Below, piece by piece: positions 26,340 through 34,372 of a DNA stretch of 64,000 nucleotides (its first letter is position 1; the number at the start of each line of letters is the position of its first letter). Under the pieces are notes generated by a model, which saw only the letters and a program-made list of their open reading frames with translations, was not told the DNA's origin and ran no database searches. A program made the position numbers and the translations under genes. This DNA comes from DTFZ01 sp050260375. GTDB taxonomy: Bacteria; Bacillota; Clostridia; Christensenellales; SZUA-584. The stretch covers positions 372,001-436,000 of the forward strand of contig JBLNCA010000037.1 of assembly GCA_050260375.1 (NCBI GenBank). The letters are read 5' to 3'.

Positions 26340-27161
26340 ATGACTGTTGAAAGGATATACAGCGCATATAACTCGTTAAAACAGAGGACAAGCAGCACGC
26401 CGGAAGTCTGCGTGGTGCTGGGCAGCGGGCTTGGCGGATACGCGGACACGGTGGCCGGGGCGGAGATAATCCCCTATAAGGACATACCCGGATTTCCCGT
26501 TTCCACCGTGCCCGGCCATGCGGGGCAGCTAGTGTTCGGGCAAAAATACGGCGTAAACATCGTATGCATGCAGGGGCGTTTTCACTGCTACGAAGGATAT
26601 ACGCCGGAGGAGACGGTGATACCGCTGCGCGCGCTTATCAAGCTCGGCGTAAAGAAGCTGCTCATAACCAACGCGGCGGGCGGAATAAACACAAGCTTTA
26701 AACCCGGCGACATAATGATAATAGAGGACCATATCAACTTTACGTTTTTAAACCCTCTTGCAGGGCCTAATATAGACGAGTTCGGGCCGCGCTTTCCCGA
26801 TATGAGCTATGCGTACGACAAAAAGCTTATAGGCGCGCTTAAAGACGCGGCGAAGGAAAACGGCATTGATGTAAAGACGGGCGTGTACGCCATGATGAAA
26901 GGCCCGTCGTTTGAGACTCCTGCCGAAATCAGGGCATTGCGCATATTGGGCGCCGACGCCGTGGGCATGTCGTCCGTGCCGGAGATAACCGCGGCAGCGC
27001 ACGCAGGCGTTTCTTCGGCGGCAATGTCGTGCATAACCAACATGGCTGCCGGCATACTCGATCAGCCGCTCTCCCATGAGGAAGTGATGGAGACGGGAAA
27101 GATTGCGGCCGACAACATCAAAAAGCTGATAGACGGTTTTATTAAGCGCCAGGCTGAATGA
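26340..27161 (+). CDS. purine nucleoside phosphorylase
   Basis: 273 residues of the trimeric PNP family (inosine/guanosine phosphorylases). VVLGSGLGG, GRFHCYEGYTPEETVIPLRA, ITNAAGGIN and the late motif GADAVGMSSVPEITAAAHAG are clear. Start ATG 26340 has AAAGG nine bases upstream; ATG 26331 abuts that site. Operon with deoB for nucleoside salvage. A repeat element follows. Confidence 0.94.
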   Translation: MTVERIYSAYNSLKQRTSSTPEVCVVLGSGLGGYADTVAGAEIIPYKDIPGFPVSTVPGHAGQLVFGQKYGVNIVCMQGRFHCYEGYTPEETVIPLRALIKLGVKKLLITNAAGGINTSFKPGDIMIIEDHINFTFLNPLAGPNIDEFGPRFPDMSYAYDKKLIGALKDAAKENGIDVKTGVYAMMKGPSFETPAEIRALRILGADAVGMSSVPEITAAAHAGVSSAAMSCITNMAAGILDQPLSHEEVMETGKIAADNIKKLIDGFIKRQAE

Positions 27162-27222
27162 ACATGGACCTTACAATTAAACAAGCTTAGAATGTTTCAG
27201 GTTGGCGACAAAAGCATCTTTT

Positions 27223-27326
27223 GTCATTCCGTCAGCTTCGCTTGAAGGAGCGCAGCGACTGATGAATCTTTAAGAAACAGATTGTTTAAGATTCCCGTCC
27301 CTTCGGTCACATGCGTTCGGAATGAC
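27223..27326. repeat. REP/MITE-like palindromic repeat, copy A
   Basis: 104 bp with perfect 8-bp terminal inverted repeats GTCATTCC/GGAATGAC and inner arms AATCTT and AAGATT, in the 319-bp gap after PNP. It contains GGAGCGCAGCGACTG and CCCGTCCCTTCGG, both found again in copy C at 42157-42226. Such folded elements are usually non-autonomous repeats or REP-type sites. Confidence 0.7.
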
Positions 27327-27334
27327 ATATAAGG

Positions 27335-27358
27335 GAAGCTGAAAAAGCTTCTTTTTTT
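27335..27358 (+). terminator. terminator after the deoB-PNP operon
   Basis: GAAGCT-loop-AGCTTC stem followed by seven T residues, just downstream of the repeat element. Confidence 0.75.
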
Positions 27359-27424
27359 ATGTCCGCAAAGCAAAGAATTGATTACAGAATAATCGTTTTT
27401 ACGCAGGAAAAACTAACATTGACA

Positions 27425-27449
27425 GCCCAAAAACCTGGTTTGGTTTTGG
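27425..27449. other. hairpin in the dacF-like leader
   Basis: CCCAAAAACC pairs with GGTTTTGGG (one bulged A) across a 6-base loop, about 30 bp before the chosen start of the next gene. Role unknown. Confidence 0.4.
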
Positions 27450-27480
27450 GAACGATATGGAGCGAAAGGTGGTTATTCTT

Positions 27481-28623
27481 ATGAAAAAAACAGTTGTTTT
27501 GTTGCTGGCTATCATTATACTATTCTCATTTTCAAATACGGCGCATGCCGAAACGCTTACTTCGCAGGCAAAAAGCTACATATTGATAGATGCGGGCTCG
27601 GGCAATGTTCTGCTTGAAAAGGACGCCGACACGCAGCTTCCGTGCGCGAGCCTTATTAAGACGATGTCGCTGCTGCTGTTCTGCGAAGCCGAAAAGAGCG
27701 GAAGGCTTTCGCTTAATGACACCGTAACGATAAGCAGGGAGGCGGCCGCAAAGGGCGGTACGCAGGTGTTTTTGGACGCCAATACTACGCATACTGTTGA
27801 AGACCTGCTGAAAGCCGTCACTGTATGCAGCGCCAACGACGCGACAGCGGCGCTTGCCGAAAAGGTGGCAGGCAGCGAAGAAGCTTTCGTCGAGATGATG
27901 AACAAGAAAGCAGAAGTGATGGGCATAGCGCAGAACTTTAAAAACTCTACCGGCCTTGAAGCCGATGGGCAGACGATGAGCGCGCGCGACATAAGCGCCA
28001 TTTGCCGCGAACTCGTAAAGTACGACCTCATTAGAAAATGGAGCACCATCTGGATGGAGAATTACAAGCACCCCGACGGCCGCGAAACCGAGATGGTGAA
28101 CACGAACAGGCTTGTCAAGTATTACGCGGGATGCGACGGCATATGCACAGGCTCCTCGCAGACGGCGGGGTATTGCATCGCGGCGACGGTGAAGCGCGGA
28201 GGAGGAAGGTATATATTCGTTTCTCTGGGCTGCCCCAACAGCTCTACGCGGTTTGACGAAGCCGGCAAAGCGTTTGACTACGCGTACGCAGGCTTTACCG
28301 CAAAAACGCTGGTTACCGAGGGACAGACGCTTGCCAAAAACCTTCAGGTAGCGGGCGGTACTTCGCCGTATGTGGACGTATACGCCAAAGAAAACTTCTC
28401 CGCGCTTGTAGAAAAGGGCAAGGAAAACGCGTTGGAAAAAGAGCTCGTGCTGCTGGAAAACGTGACGGCCCCGCTTAAGGAAGGCGACACAGTAGGATAC
28501 CTTCGCATATTGCTTGACGGGAAGGAGATAGGCCGGGTAGACGCCATTATAAAGCAGGATATAGACGTGCTTGACTACAGAAATTCGCTGAAGCGCATAT
28601 TTGTATGGTGGCTGTTCGCTTGA
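27481..28623 (+). CDS. D-alanyl-D-alanine carboxypeptidase family (DacF-like), altered KTG motif
   Basis: 380 residues with a signal peptide (hydrophobic run ending SNTAHA) and the S11 peptidase domain, then a PBP5-type C-terminal domain and a hydrophobic end (RIFVWWLF) that may anchor it. SxxK is S57-LI-K60 and SxN is S117-A-N119, but the third motif reads C222-T-G instead of K-T-G, in DGICTGSSQTAGYC. The family trims D-Ala from peptidoglycan; loss of the KTG lysine should weaken or change activity. Start at ATG 27481 with AAGGTGG about ten bases upstream; ATG 27457 would add eight residues. Confidence 0.88.
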   Translation: MKKTVVLLLAIIILFSFSNTAHAETLTSQAKSYILIDAGSGNVLLEKDADTQLPCASLIKTMSLLLFCEAEKSGRLSLNDTVTISREAAAKGGTQVFLDANTTHTVEDLLKAVTVCSANDATAALAEKVAGSEEAFVEMMNKKAEVMGIAQNFKNSTGLEADGQTMSARDISAICRELVKYDLIRKWSTIWMENYKHPDGRETEMVNTNRLVKYYAGCDGICTGSSQTAGYCIAATVKRGGGRYIFVSLGCPNSSTRFDEAGKAFDYAYAGFTAKTLVTEGQTLAKNLQVAGGTSPYVDVYAKENFSALVEKGKENALEKELVLLENVTAPLKEGDTVGYLRILLDGKEIGRVDAIIKQDIDVLDYRNSLKRIFVWWLFA

Positions 28624-28652
28624 GAAATTATGGATTGAAGCGTATAACTTCG

Positions 28653-28681
28653 TTGACACGCATATTTGCCTCCTGTAGAAT
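28653..28681 (+). promoter_or_regulatory. promoter of surE
   Basis: TTGACA (28653-28658), 17-base spacer, TAGAAT (28676-28681). The predicted start is only about 12 bases before the surE ATG, so the leader is very short and just holds GGGGG. Confidence 0.7.
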
Positions 28682-28699
28682 TATCCATTGGGGGTAAAT

Positions 28700-29482
28700 A
28701 TGCGTATTTTAATTGTCAATGACGACGGCATACATGCGGAAGGCATAAAAGCGCTTGCCGTAAAGCTTGCGCAAAAACATGACATAACGGTGGTAGCGCC
28801 CGACTCCGAGCGGAGCGCTTCGGCACATGCGATAACGCTATCAAGGCCTCTTCGGGTTTCAAAGGCCTCGCCTTCAGGGCTGGAAGGGATACCCTGCTAC
28901 ATAGTGGACGGGCAGCCGGTGGACTGCACGAAAATAGGCATAACTCATATCATGCAAACGGACGTGGACATTGTTGTGTCGGGCATAAACCACGGCGCCA
29001 ACATGGGCTCCGACGTGTTGTACTCCGGAACGGTTTCCGCGGCGCTGGACGCCGTCATAATGGGCCGACGCGCGATGGCTGTATCGATAGCGTCGTTTTA
29101 TCCAAATCACCTTGAAACGGCGGCGCAGCTTGCGCTCGACATAATCGATGGCGGCGTTGTTGATTCCCAGCCGGACGGCGTGCTTTATAACCTTAATGTG
29201 CCCGACCTGCCTATAGGCGAGCTAAAAGGCGTAAAGGTTACGCGCCAGGGAAGGACGATATACGAGGACGCTGTGGACGTAAGGCACGACCCGCGGGGCA
29301 ACGAATATATCTGGATGGCAGGAGAGCTTATAAAAAGCTGCGGCAACGACGACACGGACGTCTGCGCCGTACGCACCGGCTACGCTTCGCTTACGCCTCT
29401 TAAATACGACCTCACTGACAACAATCAGTTGCAGCCCCTTGATTGCATGATTGCAAAATTGAAATTTCATTTTTCCGAATAA
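28700..29482 (+). CDS. surE: 5'/3'-nucleotidase SurE
   Basis: 260-residue metal-dependent nucleotide phosphatase. It begins MRILIVNDDGIHAEGIKAL with the metal-binding Asp pair, followed by PDSERSASAHAIT and SGINHGANMGSDVLYSGTVS. ATG 28700 is preceded by GGGGG; an in-frame TTG at 28688 overlaps that site. It salvages or removes nucleoside monophosphates. Confidence 0.95.
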   Translation: MRILIVNDDGIHAEGIKALAVKLAQKHDITVVAPDSERSASAHAITLSRPLRVSKASPSGLEGIPCYIVDGQPVDCTKIGITHIMQTDVDIVVSGINHGANMGSDVLYSGTVSAALDAVIMGRRAMAVSIASFYPNHLETAAQLALDIIDGGVVDSQPDGVLYNLNVPDLPIGELKGVKVTRQGRTIYEDAVDVRHDPRGNEYIWMAGELIKSCGNDDTDVCAVRTGYASLTPLKYDLTDNNQLQPLDCMIAKLKFHFSE

Positions 29483-29484
29483 TA

Positions 29485-29493
29485 TGATATAAT
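29485..29493 (+). promoter_or_regulatory. extended -10 promoter of the RpiR regulator
   Basis: TGATATAAT (extended -10) lies about 90 bp before the regulator start; no convincing -35. Confidence 0.4.
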
Positions 29494-29581
29494 TTGGTTA
29501 AACGTTGCATGTCCCGTTTATAGAATGTGCAATGATTATCGTAAATTCGTTTCATTTGTGCTGTTTACTGGAGGTGGTTTT

Positions 29582-30445
29582 ATGCAAGACGGGGATATAT
29601 TAAAAATCATTAAAGAGAAAAGAAACTCGATGAGCAAGGGCCATAGGGCCATAGCGTCATATATTATCGACCACTATGACAGCGCCGCGTTTATCACCGC
29701 ATCCCGGCTTGGCGACACGGTGGGCGTAAGCGAGTCCACAGTAGTAAGGTTCGCGTGCGCGCTTGGGTTTGAGGGATACCCGGAGCTTCAGAAGAAGCTG
29801 CAGGAGCTTATTAAGAATAAGCTTACAAACGTGCAGCGCATGGGCCTTGGGTCCGACATGGCGGAGGAAGAGCTTGCGCGCTGGTCGCTGCGCAACGATA
29901 TAGCGAGCCTGCGCCACGTAAGGGAAGTGCTCGACTACGCTATGGTCGAGAAAGTTGCCGATTCCATACTTGCGGCGCGAAGGGTGTATATCATGGGGCT
30001 TCGCTCAAGCGAGCCGCTCGCGCAGTTCTTCTGGTACTATTTGAACTACATAATCGACTCGGCCACGCTTGTTATATCCGGCATAGGCGACGTGTTCGGG
30101 CAGCTCGTGCACGCGTCCGAGGGCGACTTGGTTATAGGCATAAGCTTTCCGAGGTATTCTTCAAGAACGGTGGAAGGCGCTGCGTTTGCAAAGAATAACG
30201 GCGCCAAGCTCATTGCGATAACGGACAACGACCATGCTCCGCTCGCTAAAATTGCGGACCATTGTCTGTATGTAAATTCGGATATGAATCTGTTCGTTGA
30301 TTCGCTCGTGGCGCCTTTAAGCGTTATAAACGCGCTGATACTCGTGGTAGGAATGCGCAGAAAGGACGGCCTTAGGCAAAACTTCGAGATGCTGGAAGAC
30401 CTCTGGCATAAGCACGAAGTATATGCGGGCAGGGATGAAAGCTAG
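29582..30445 (+). CDS. MurR/RpiR family transcriptional regulator
   Basis: 287 residues. The N-terminal helix-turn-helix (about residues 1-78, SMSKGHRAIASYII and VGVSESTVVRFACALGF) is followed by a SIS phosphosugar-binding domain (about 125-265, with VYIMGLRSSEPLAQFF and GDLVIGISFPRYS). Such proteins sense sugar phosphates. ATG 29582 follows GGAGGTGG. No sugar genes adjoin it; the next gene is a flavoprotein, so its target is unclear. Confidence 0.92.
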   Translation: MQDGDILKIIKEKRNSMSKGHRAIASYIIDHYDSAAFITASRLGDTVGVSESTVVRFACALGFEGYPELQKKLQELIKNKLTNVQRMGLGSDMAEEELARWSLRNDIASLRHVREVLDYAMVEKVADSILAARRVYIMGLRSSEPLAQFFWYYLNYIIDSATLVISGIGDVFGQLVHASEGDLVIGISFPRYSSRTVEGAAFAKNNGAKLIAITDNDHAPLAKIADHCLYVNSDMNLFVDSLVAPLSVINALILVVGMRRKDGLRQNFEMLEDLWHKHEVYAGRDES

Positions 30446-31657
30446 ATGAAACGCGTTTGCGTAATAGGAGGCGGCCCCGCGGGCATAATGGCAGCTTACG
30501 CGGCGGCAATCGCCGGCAAAAGCACCGACCTTTACGAGAGGAATGAAAAGCTGGGCAAAAAGCTGTACCTTACCGGCAAGGGGCGCTGCAACATAACTAA
30601 TGCCGCGCCAATAGAAGACTTTTTCGATAACGTCGTATCCAACGGCGTATTTTTGTACAGCGCGCTGTATACGTTCGATAATGCCGAACTCATTAACACG
30701 CTTAAGAAATTCGGGCTTGAAACGAAAGTGGAGCGGGGAGGCCGCGTGTTCCCAGTGTCCGACAAATCGAGCGACGCGATAAAGGCGCTCTCAAAGGCTG
30801 TAGCGAGCGCGGGCGCAAACGTACATTTCGGCTCGAAGGTTCAAGGCCTCATTATTAATAACAAAAGAGTAACGGGCATCAAGCTGGGCGGAAAAGAGCT
30901 TTATTATGACAGCGTTATTGTAGCGACGGGCGGGCTGTCTTATCCGTCCACAGGCTCTACCGGCGACGGATACTTCTTTGCGAGGCAGGCTGGGCATACT
31001 GTAATAGAGCCTGCCGCTTCGCTTGTAGGAGTGGATACCGAGGAGGACGTGCGCTCATTAGCCGGGCTAACGCTGAAAAACGTGTCATTAACGCTTACGG
31101 ACGGCGTAAAGACTGTTTTTAAAGAGCAGGGGGAACTGCTGTTTACCCACACGGGCGTTTCCGGGCCGCTGGTGCTGTCCGCAAGCGCATATATTGAGGA
31201 CGCAAAGCAATACAACATGATTATCGACTTAAAACCCGCGCTCGACGATAAAACGCTGGACGCAAGGCTGCTTAAAGACTTGCGTGAAAAGTCCAATAAG
31301 AACTTTGATAATGTGCTTGGTGGGCTGCTGCCCGCAAAGCTTATATCGTATTTCGCGGGCGTTGCCGGCATAAGCCCCGACAAGAAGGCACATTCGATAA
31401 CAAAAGAGGAGCGCTTAAAGCTTGCGCGCGCGCTTAAAGGCTTGGAGCTAAGCGTGAAGGCAAAGCGGCCTATAGAGGAAGCCGTTATAACGCGCGGCGG
31501 GGTGAGCGTTAAAGAGATAGACCCGTCTACTATGCAGAGCAAGCTGTGCGGCGGCCTTTATTTCGCGGGCGAGGTTATTGACGTCGACGCGCTGACCGGC
31601 GGATATAACCTTCAAATAGCTTTTTCCACAGGGTATCTTGCGGGCAAAAGCTGCTGA
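30446..31657 (+). CDS. BaiN/RdsA family NAD(P)/FAD-dependent oxidoreductase
   Basis: 403-residue flavoprotein of the HI0933-like family. The N-terminal FAD motif is CVIGGGPAGIMAAYAAAIAG, then LYLTGKGRCNITN, VIVATGGLSYPSTGSTGDG and the C-terminal FAD segment YFAGEVIDVDALTGGYNLQ. The family includes the Clostridium scindens BaiN; substrates are mostly unknown, so bile-acid activity should not be assumed. It starts directly after the regulator stop, so the two are co-transcribed. Confidence 0.88.
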   Translation: MKRVCVIGGGPAGIMAAYAAAIAGKSTDLYERNEKLGKKLYLTGKGRCNITNAAPIEDFFDNVVSNGVFLYSALYTFDNAELINTLKKFGLETKVERGGRVFPVSDKSSDAIKALSKAVASAGANVHFGSKVQGLIINNKRVTGIKLGGKELYYDSVIVATGGLSYPSTGSTGDGYFFARQAGHTVIEPAASLVGVDTEEDVRSLAGLTLKNVSLTLTDGVKTVFKEQGELLFTHTGVSGPLVLSASAYIEDAKQYNMIIDLKPALDDKTLDARLLKDLREKSNKNFDNVLGGLLPAKLISYFAGVAGISPDKKAHSITKEERLKLARALKGLELSVKAKRPIEEAVITRGGVSVKEIDPSTMQSKLCGGLYFAGEVIDVDALTGGYNLQIAFSTGYLAGKSC

Positions 31658-31723
31658 CGGTGCTGTTTTCTTAAATTTATCGAAAGATAAGTAAATAAAG
31701 GATAATACATATTGTCAATTTTA

Positions 31724-31752
31724 TTGACATCGGCATGAAGATATGCTATTAT
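31724..31752 (+). promoter_or_regulatory. promoter of infC-rpmI-rplT
   Basis: TTGACA (31724-31729), 17-base spacer, TATTAT (31747-31752), then a long structured leader. Confidence 0.75.
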
Positions 31753-31764
31753 TTTTTCGCTTGA

Positions 31765-31866
31765 AAGTAGAGACTGCCCGTTTCTCACCTGCCGGCAAGA
31801 GCCAGGCACGGTAAGCATAAGCAAAATATTTTTGTTTATAGCGGGTAGTCTGCCCGTTTTTTTATT
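31765..31866 (+). ncRNA. L20-type leader with terminator
   Basis: AGACTGCCCG (31771-31780) can pair with CGGGTAGTCT (31842-31851). The latter's 3' end also makes the terminator CGGGTA-GTC-TGCCCG followed by seven T residues (31842-31863). Position before infC-rpmI-rplT and the alternate pairings match the Firmicute L20 leader, in which excess L20 favours termination. Assigned by position and fold. Confidence 0.75.
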
Positions 31867-31935
31867 TGCTTGGGAACGCTTAGACGTTCTTTAAATGCGC
31901 GGATATGCGCATAAATAAACATGGAGGTGTTTACT

Positions 31936-32445
31936 ATAGCAACTGAACATCAGATTAACGAGCAGATACGCGACAGGAACGTCCGCGTTGTGTCGGACGA
32001 CGGTCAGCAGTTAGGCGTTATGTCTGCGCGTGAGGCGATGGAGATTGCGGAACAAAAGGGTCTTGATCTTGTGAAGGTTTCACCAAACGCGAATCCGCCG
32101 GTATGCAAGATAATGGATTACGGTAAATTCAGATTCGAGCAGGCCAAAAAACAGCGGGAAGCGAAGAAGAACCAAAAGATCATTGAAATGAAAGAGATGA
32201 GGCTTTCTGCGACAATCGATAAGCATGACCTTGAGGTAAAAGCGAAAAATGTATTGAAGTTTTTAAAGGCCGGAGATAAAGTGAAGGTCTCGATACGCTT
32301 CAGGGGAAGGCAAATGGCCCATACGGATCAAGGCATGCTCGTTATGAACACATTCTTTGCTATGGTACAGGAAAACGCATCAATAGAGAAACAGGCAAAA
32401 ATCGAAGGCAGAAATATGTTTATGATATTAGCACCAAAGAACTAA
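31936..32445 (+). CDS. infC: translation initiation factor IF-3
   Basis: 169 residues: HQINEQIRDRNVRVVSDDG starts the N-domain and KMDYGKFRFEQAKK-like and KEMRLSATIDKHDLEVKAKN the linker and C-domain. The only ATG (31921) has no ribosome site before it; instead GGAGG (31923-31927) lies inside that frame and is eight bases from the in-frame ATA at 31936. I therefore propose AUA as start, consistent with the known use of rare starts for IF-3 autoregulation. ATG 31921 would add five residues. Confidence 0.9.
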   Translation: MATEHQINEQIRDRNVRVVSDDGQQLGVMSAREAMEIAEQKGLDLVKVSPNANPPVCKIMDYGKFRFEQAKKQREAKKNQKIIEMKEMRLSATIDKHDLEVKAKNVLKFLKAGDKVKVSIRFRGRQMAHTDQGMLVMNTFFAMVQENASIEKQAKIEGRNMFMILAPKN

Positions 32446-32460
32446 CGAGGAGGGAAAAGG

Positions 32461-32658
32461 ATGCCAAAAATCAAGACACACAGAGGCGCCGCCAAAAGGT
32501 TTTCTCTTACTAAGAGCGGCAAAATAAAAAGAGCTAAAGCTTACAAAAGCCACATCCTCAATAAAAAAAGCACAAAGCGCAAGAGGAATTTGAGGCAGGG
32601 AACATATGTGGATGCTTCTGAAGAGAAAAGCATTAGACAGCTGATCCCTTATAAGTAG
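32461..32658 (+). CDS. rpmI: 50S ribosomal protein L35
   Basis: 65 residues, very basic: MPKIKTHRGAAKRFSLTKSG is the standard L35 start and SHILNKKSTKRKRNLRQ the core. AGGAGG precedes it. Co-transcribed with infC and rplT. Confidence 0.97.
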   Translation: MPKIKTHRGAAKRFSLTKSGKIKRAKAYKSHILNKKSTKRKRNLRQGTYVDASEEKSIRQLIPYK

Positions 32659-32680
32659 ACTTTTAAGGAGGTAATGCGAA

Positions 32681-33040
32681 ATGGCAAGAGTAAAAGGGGC
32701 AATAAACGCCCGTAAAAAACACAAGAAAATATTAAAGCTCGCAAAAGGTTATTACGGAGCCAAGTCGAAGCAGTTCAAGGCTGCCAACCAGGCCGTGATG
32801 AAATCCTTAAGATATGCTTATGTCGGAAGAAAGCTTAAGAAAAGGGATTTCAGAAGCCTTTGGATTACAAGGATAAACGCCGAAGCGAGGGTAAACGGCA
32901 TAAGCTATTCACGCCTTATAAACGGTTTAAAACTGGCCGGAGTGCAGGTAAACAGGAAGATACTTGCGGATATGGCTGTTAACGATAAAACCGCATTTGC
33001 CGGGATGGTAAACGTCGCAAAGAAAAAGCTTAATGCTTAA
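32681..33040 (+). CDS. rplT: 50S ribosomal protein L20
   Basis: 119 residues beginning MARVKGAINARKKHKKILKL; contains GYYGAKSKQFKAANQAVMKS and LWITRINAEARVNGISYS. It binds 23S rRNA early in assembly and probably represses its own operon through the leader at 31765-31866. A strong terminator follows. Confidence 0.97.
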   Translation: MARVKGAINARKKHKKILKLAKGYYGAKSKQFKAANQAVMKSLRYAYVGRKLKKRDFRSLWITRINAEARVNGISYSRLINGLKLAGVQVNRKILADMAVNDKTAFAGMVNVAKKKLNA

Positions 33041-33091
33041 TACAATAACCCTAAAATTCATGCGGCTTTTAAGTTGTAATGTAAACAGATG

Positions 33092-33128
33092 CAAAAGCTT
33101 CCGCAATTACGGGGGCTTTTGTTTATTT
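33092..33128 (+). terminator. terminator after rplT
   Basis: CAAAAGCTTCCG pairs fully (two G-U pairs) with CGGGGGCTTTTG around CAATTA, then TTTATTT. Confidence 0.85.
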
Positions 33129-33185
33129 CCACAGTAAATAATTTTAAGGCTTTACGGCGGCATGGGAGGAGCAAAGTTTATCTGT

Positions 33186-33214
33186 TTGACAACGTTACTC
33201 GGTGCAATTATAGT
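33186..33214 (+). promoter_or_regulatory. promoter of ruvCAB
   Basis: TTGACA (33186-33191), 17-base spacer, TATAGT (33209-33214). Confidence 0.7.
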
Positions 33215-33236
33215 TATATGAGTAGATTTAGTTAAA

Positions 33237-33251
33237 CGTATCACCGATACG
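33237..33251. promoter_or_regulatory. inverted repeat between promoter and ruvC
   Basis: CGTATC-ACC-GATACG, a perfect 6-bp inverted repeat downstream of the -10 box. AAACGTATC at its left side also occurs in the pta palindrome. No LexA-type box was recognised. Confidence 0.35.
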
Positions 33252-33270
33252 CGAAAGGCTGCGCTTTATA

Positions 33271-33765
33271 ATGAAGATACTCGGAATAGACCCGGGGCTG
33301 GCGCTTATGGGTTACGGGGTCATTGATTCAAACAACGACAAAGTAACGCTTCTGGAATGCGGCGTTATTGTTACTGAAGCAGGCGTGCCGTTCCCGAAGC
33401 GCCTTTCATCGATATATACGAATATCAAGCAGCTGCTTATAAAATACAAACCCGAATGCGTGGCGTTTGAAGAGCTGTTTTCCGGCAAGAACCTAAAGAC
33501 GGTAATACAGGTGGCTCAGGCGCGGGGCGCCGCGATGGCCGCCGCTTTCGATTCGGGCGCCGGGCTTTACGAATATACGCCTATTCAGATAAAACAGGCC
33601 GTCGCGGGTTACGGCAGAGCGGACAAAAAGCAGGTGCAGGAGATGGTGCGGCTGCTTTTGGGGCTTGGCGACGTAATAAGGCCGGACGACGCCGCGGACG
33701 CCGTGGCATGCGCAATATGCCACGCGCACAGCTGCAGGTTCGCGGAAAACTTCAGGATAAAGTAA
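33271..33765 (+). CDS. ruvC: Holliday junction endonuclease RuvC
   Basis: 164 residues. ILGIDPGLALMGYGVID carries the first catalytic Asp, VAFEELFSGKN the Glu, and RPDDAADAVACAICHA the C-terminal Asp pair. It cuts Holliday junctions in the RuvABC complex. First gene of ruvCAB; the ribosome site is weak. Confidence 0.95.
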   Translation: MKILGIDPGLALMGYGVIDSNNDKVTLLECGVIVTEAGVPFPKRLSSIYTNIKQLLIKYKPECVAFEELFSGKNLKTVIQVAQARGAAMAAAFDSGAGLYEYTPIQIKQAVAGYGRADKKQVQEMVRLLLGLGDVIRPDDAADAVACAICHAHSCRFAENFRIK

Positions 33766-33777
33766 GGAGCTCTTAGT

Positions 33778-34362
33778 ATGTACGATTATATCAGGGGCGA
33801 GGTAGTCGAAACGGGAAAGGATTACGCGGTGGTGGAAGCCTGCGGCGTAGGCTACCGCATAAACACTACCGCGCAGTCTCTGCTGCATATTAAGGCGGGC
33901 GAGAAGGCCAAGCTTTACTGCCACTTTGTCGTGAGGGAAGACTCTCACACATTGTACGGCTTTACTACGCCCGAAGAGAAAGAGCTGTTTATCAAGCTTA
34001 CGGGCGTTTCGGGCATAGGGCCGAAAGTTGCGCTTTCGATACTTTCCGCAATGAAGGTAAGCGATATAGCGGCGGCGGTAATAACTTCGGACGAACGCGC
34101 GTTTGAAAAGATAAGCGGCGTGGGCAAGAAGACCGCACAGAGGATAATAATAGACCTCGCGGGCAAGTTAACCGCCGCCGGCATGGCGGAAGAAGGCGGC
34201 GCTGCCGAAGCTGCCATGGATAAAGAAGCCGAAGCGGTTAGCGCGCTTGTAGCGCTCGGGTACAACAGGGTGGAAGCTATGCGCGCGGTATCGTCCGTTA
34301 AAAACCTCGGCGACACGGCGGAAGACATATTACTGATGGCATTGAAGCGCATGGGCGCTTAA
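33778..34362 (+). CDS. ruvA: Holliday junction helicase subunit RuvA
   Basis: 194 residues: N-terminal OB-fold (MYDYIRGEVVETGKDYAVVE), tandem helix-hairpin-helix (KLTGVSGIGPKVALSIL and KISGVGKKTAQRIIIDL), and a C-terminal RuvB-binding domain (VSALVALGYNRVEAMRAV). Lies between ruvC and ruvB. Confidence 0.96.
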   Translation: MYDYIRGEVVETGKDYAVVEACGVGYRINTTAQSLLHIKAGEKAKLYCHFVVREDSHTLYGFTTPEEKELFIKLTGVSGIGPKVALSILSAMKVSDIAAAVITSDERAFEKISGVGKKTAQRIIIDLAGKLTAAGMAEEGGAAEAAMDKEAEAVSALVALGYNRVEAMRAVSSVKNLGDTAEDILLMALKRMGA

Positions 34363-34372
34363 AGGAGGCGGC

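Noticed and set aside
27532..28659. 375-codon antisense frame across the dacF-like gene
   Set aside because: The plus-strand gene has signal peptide and family motifs; the antisense product has none.
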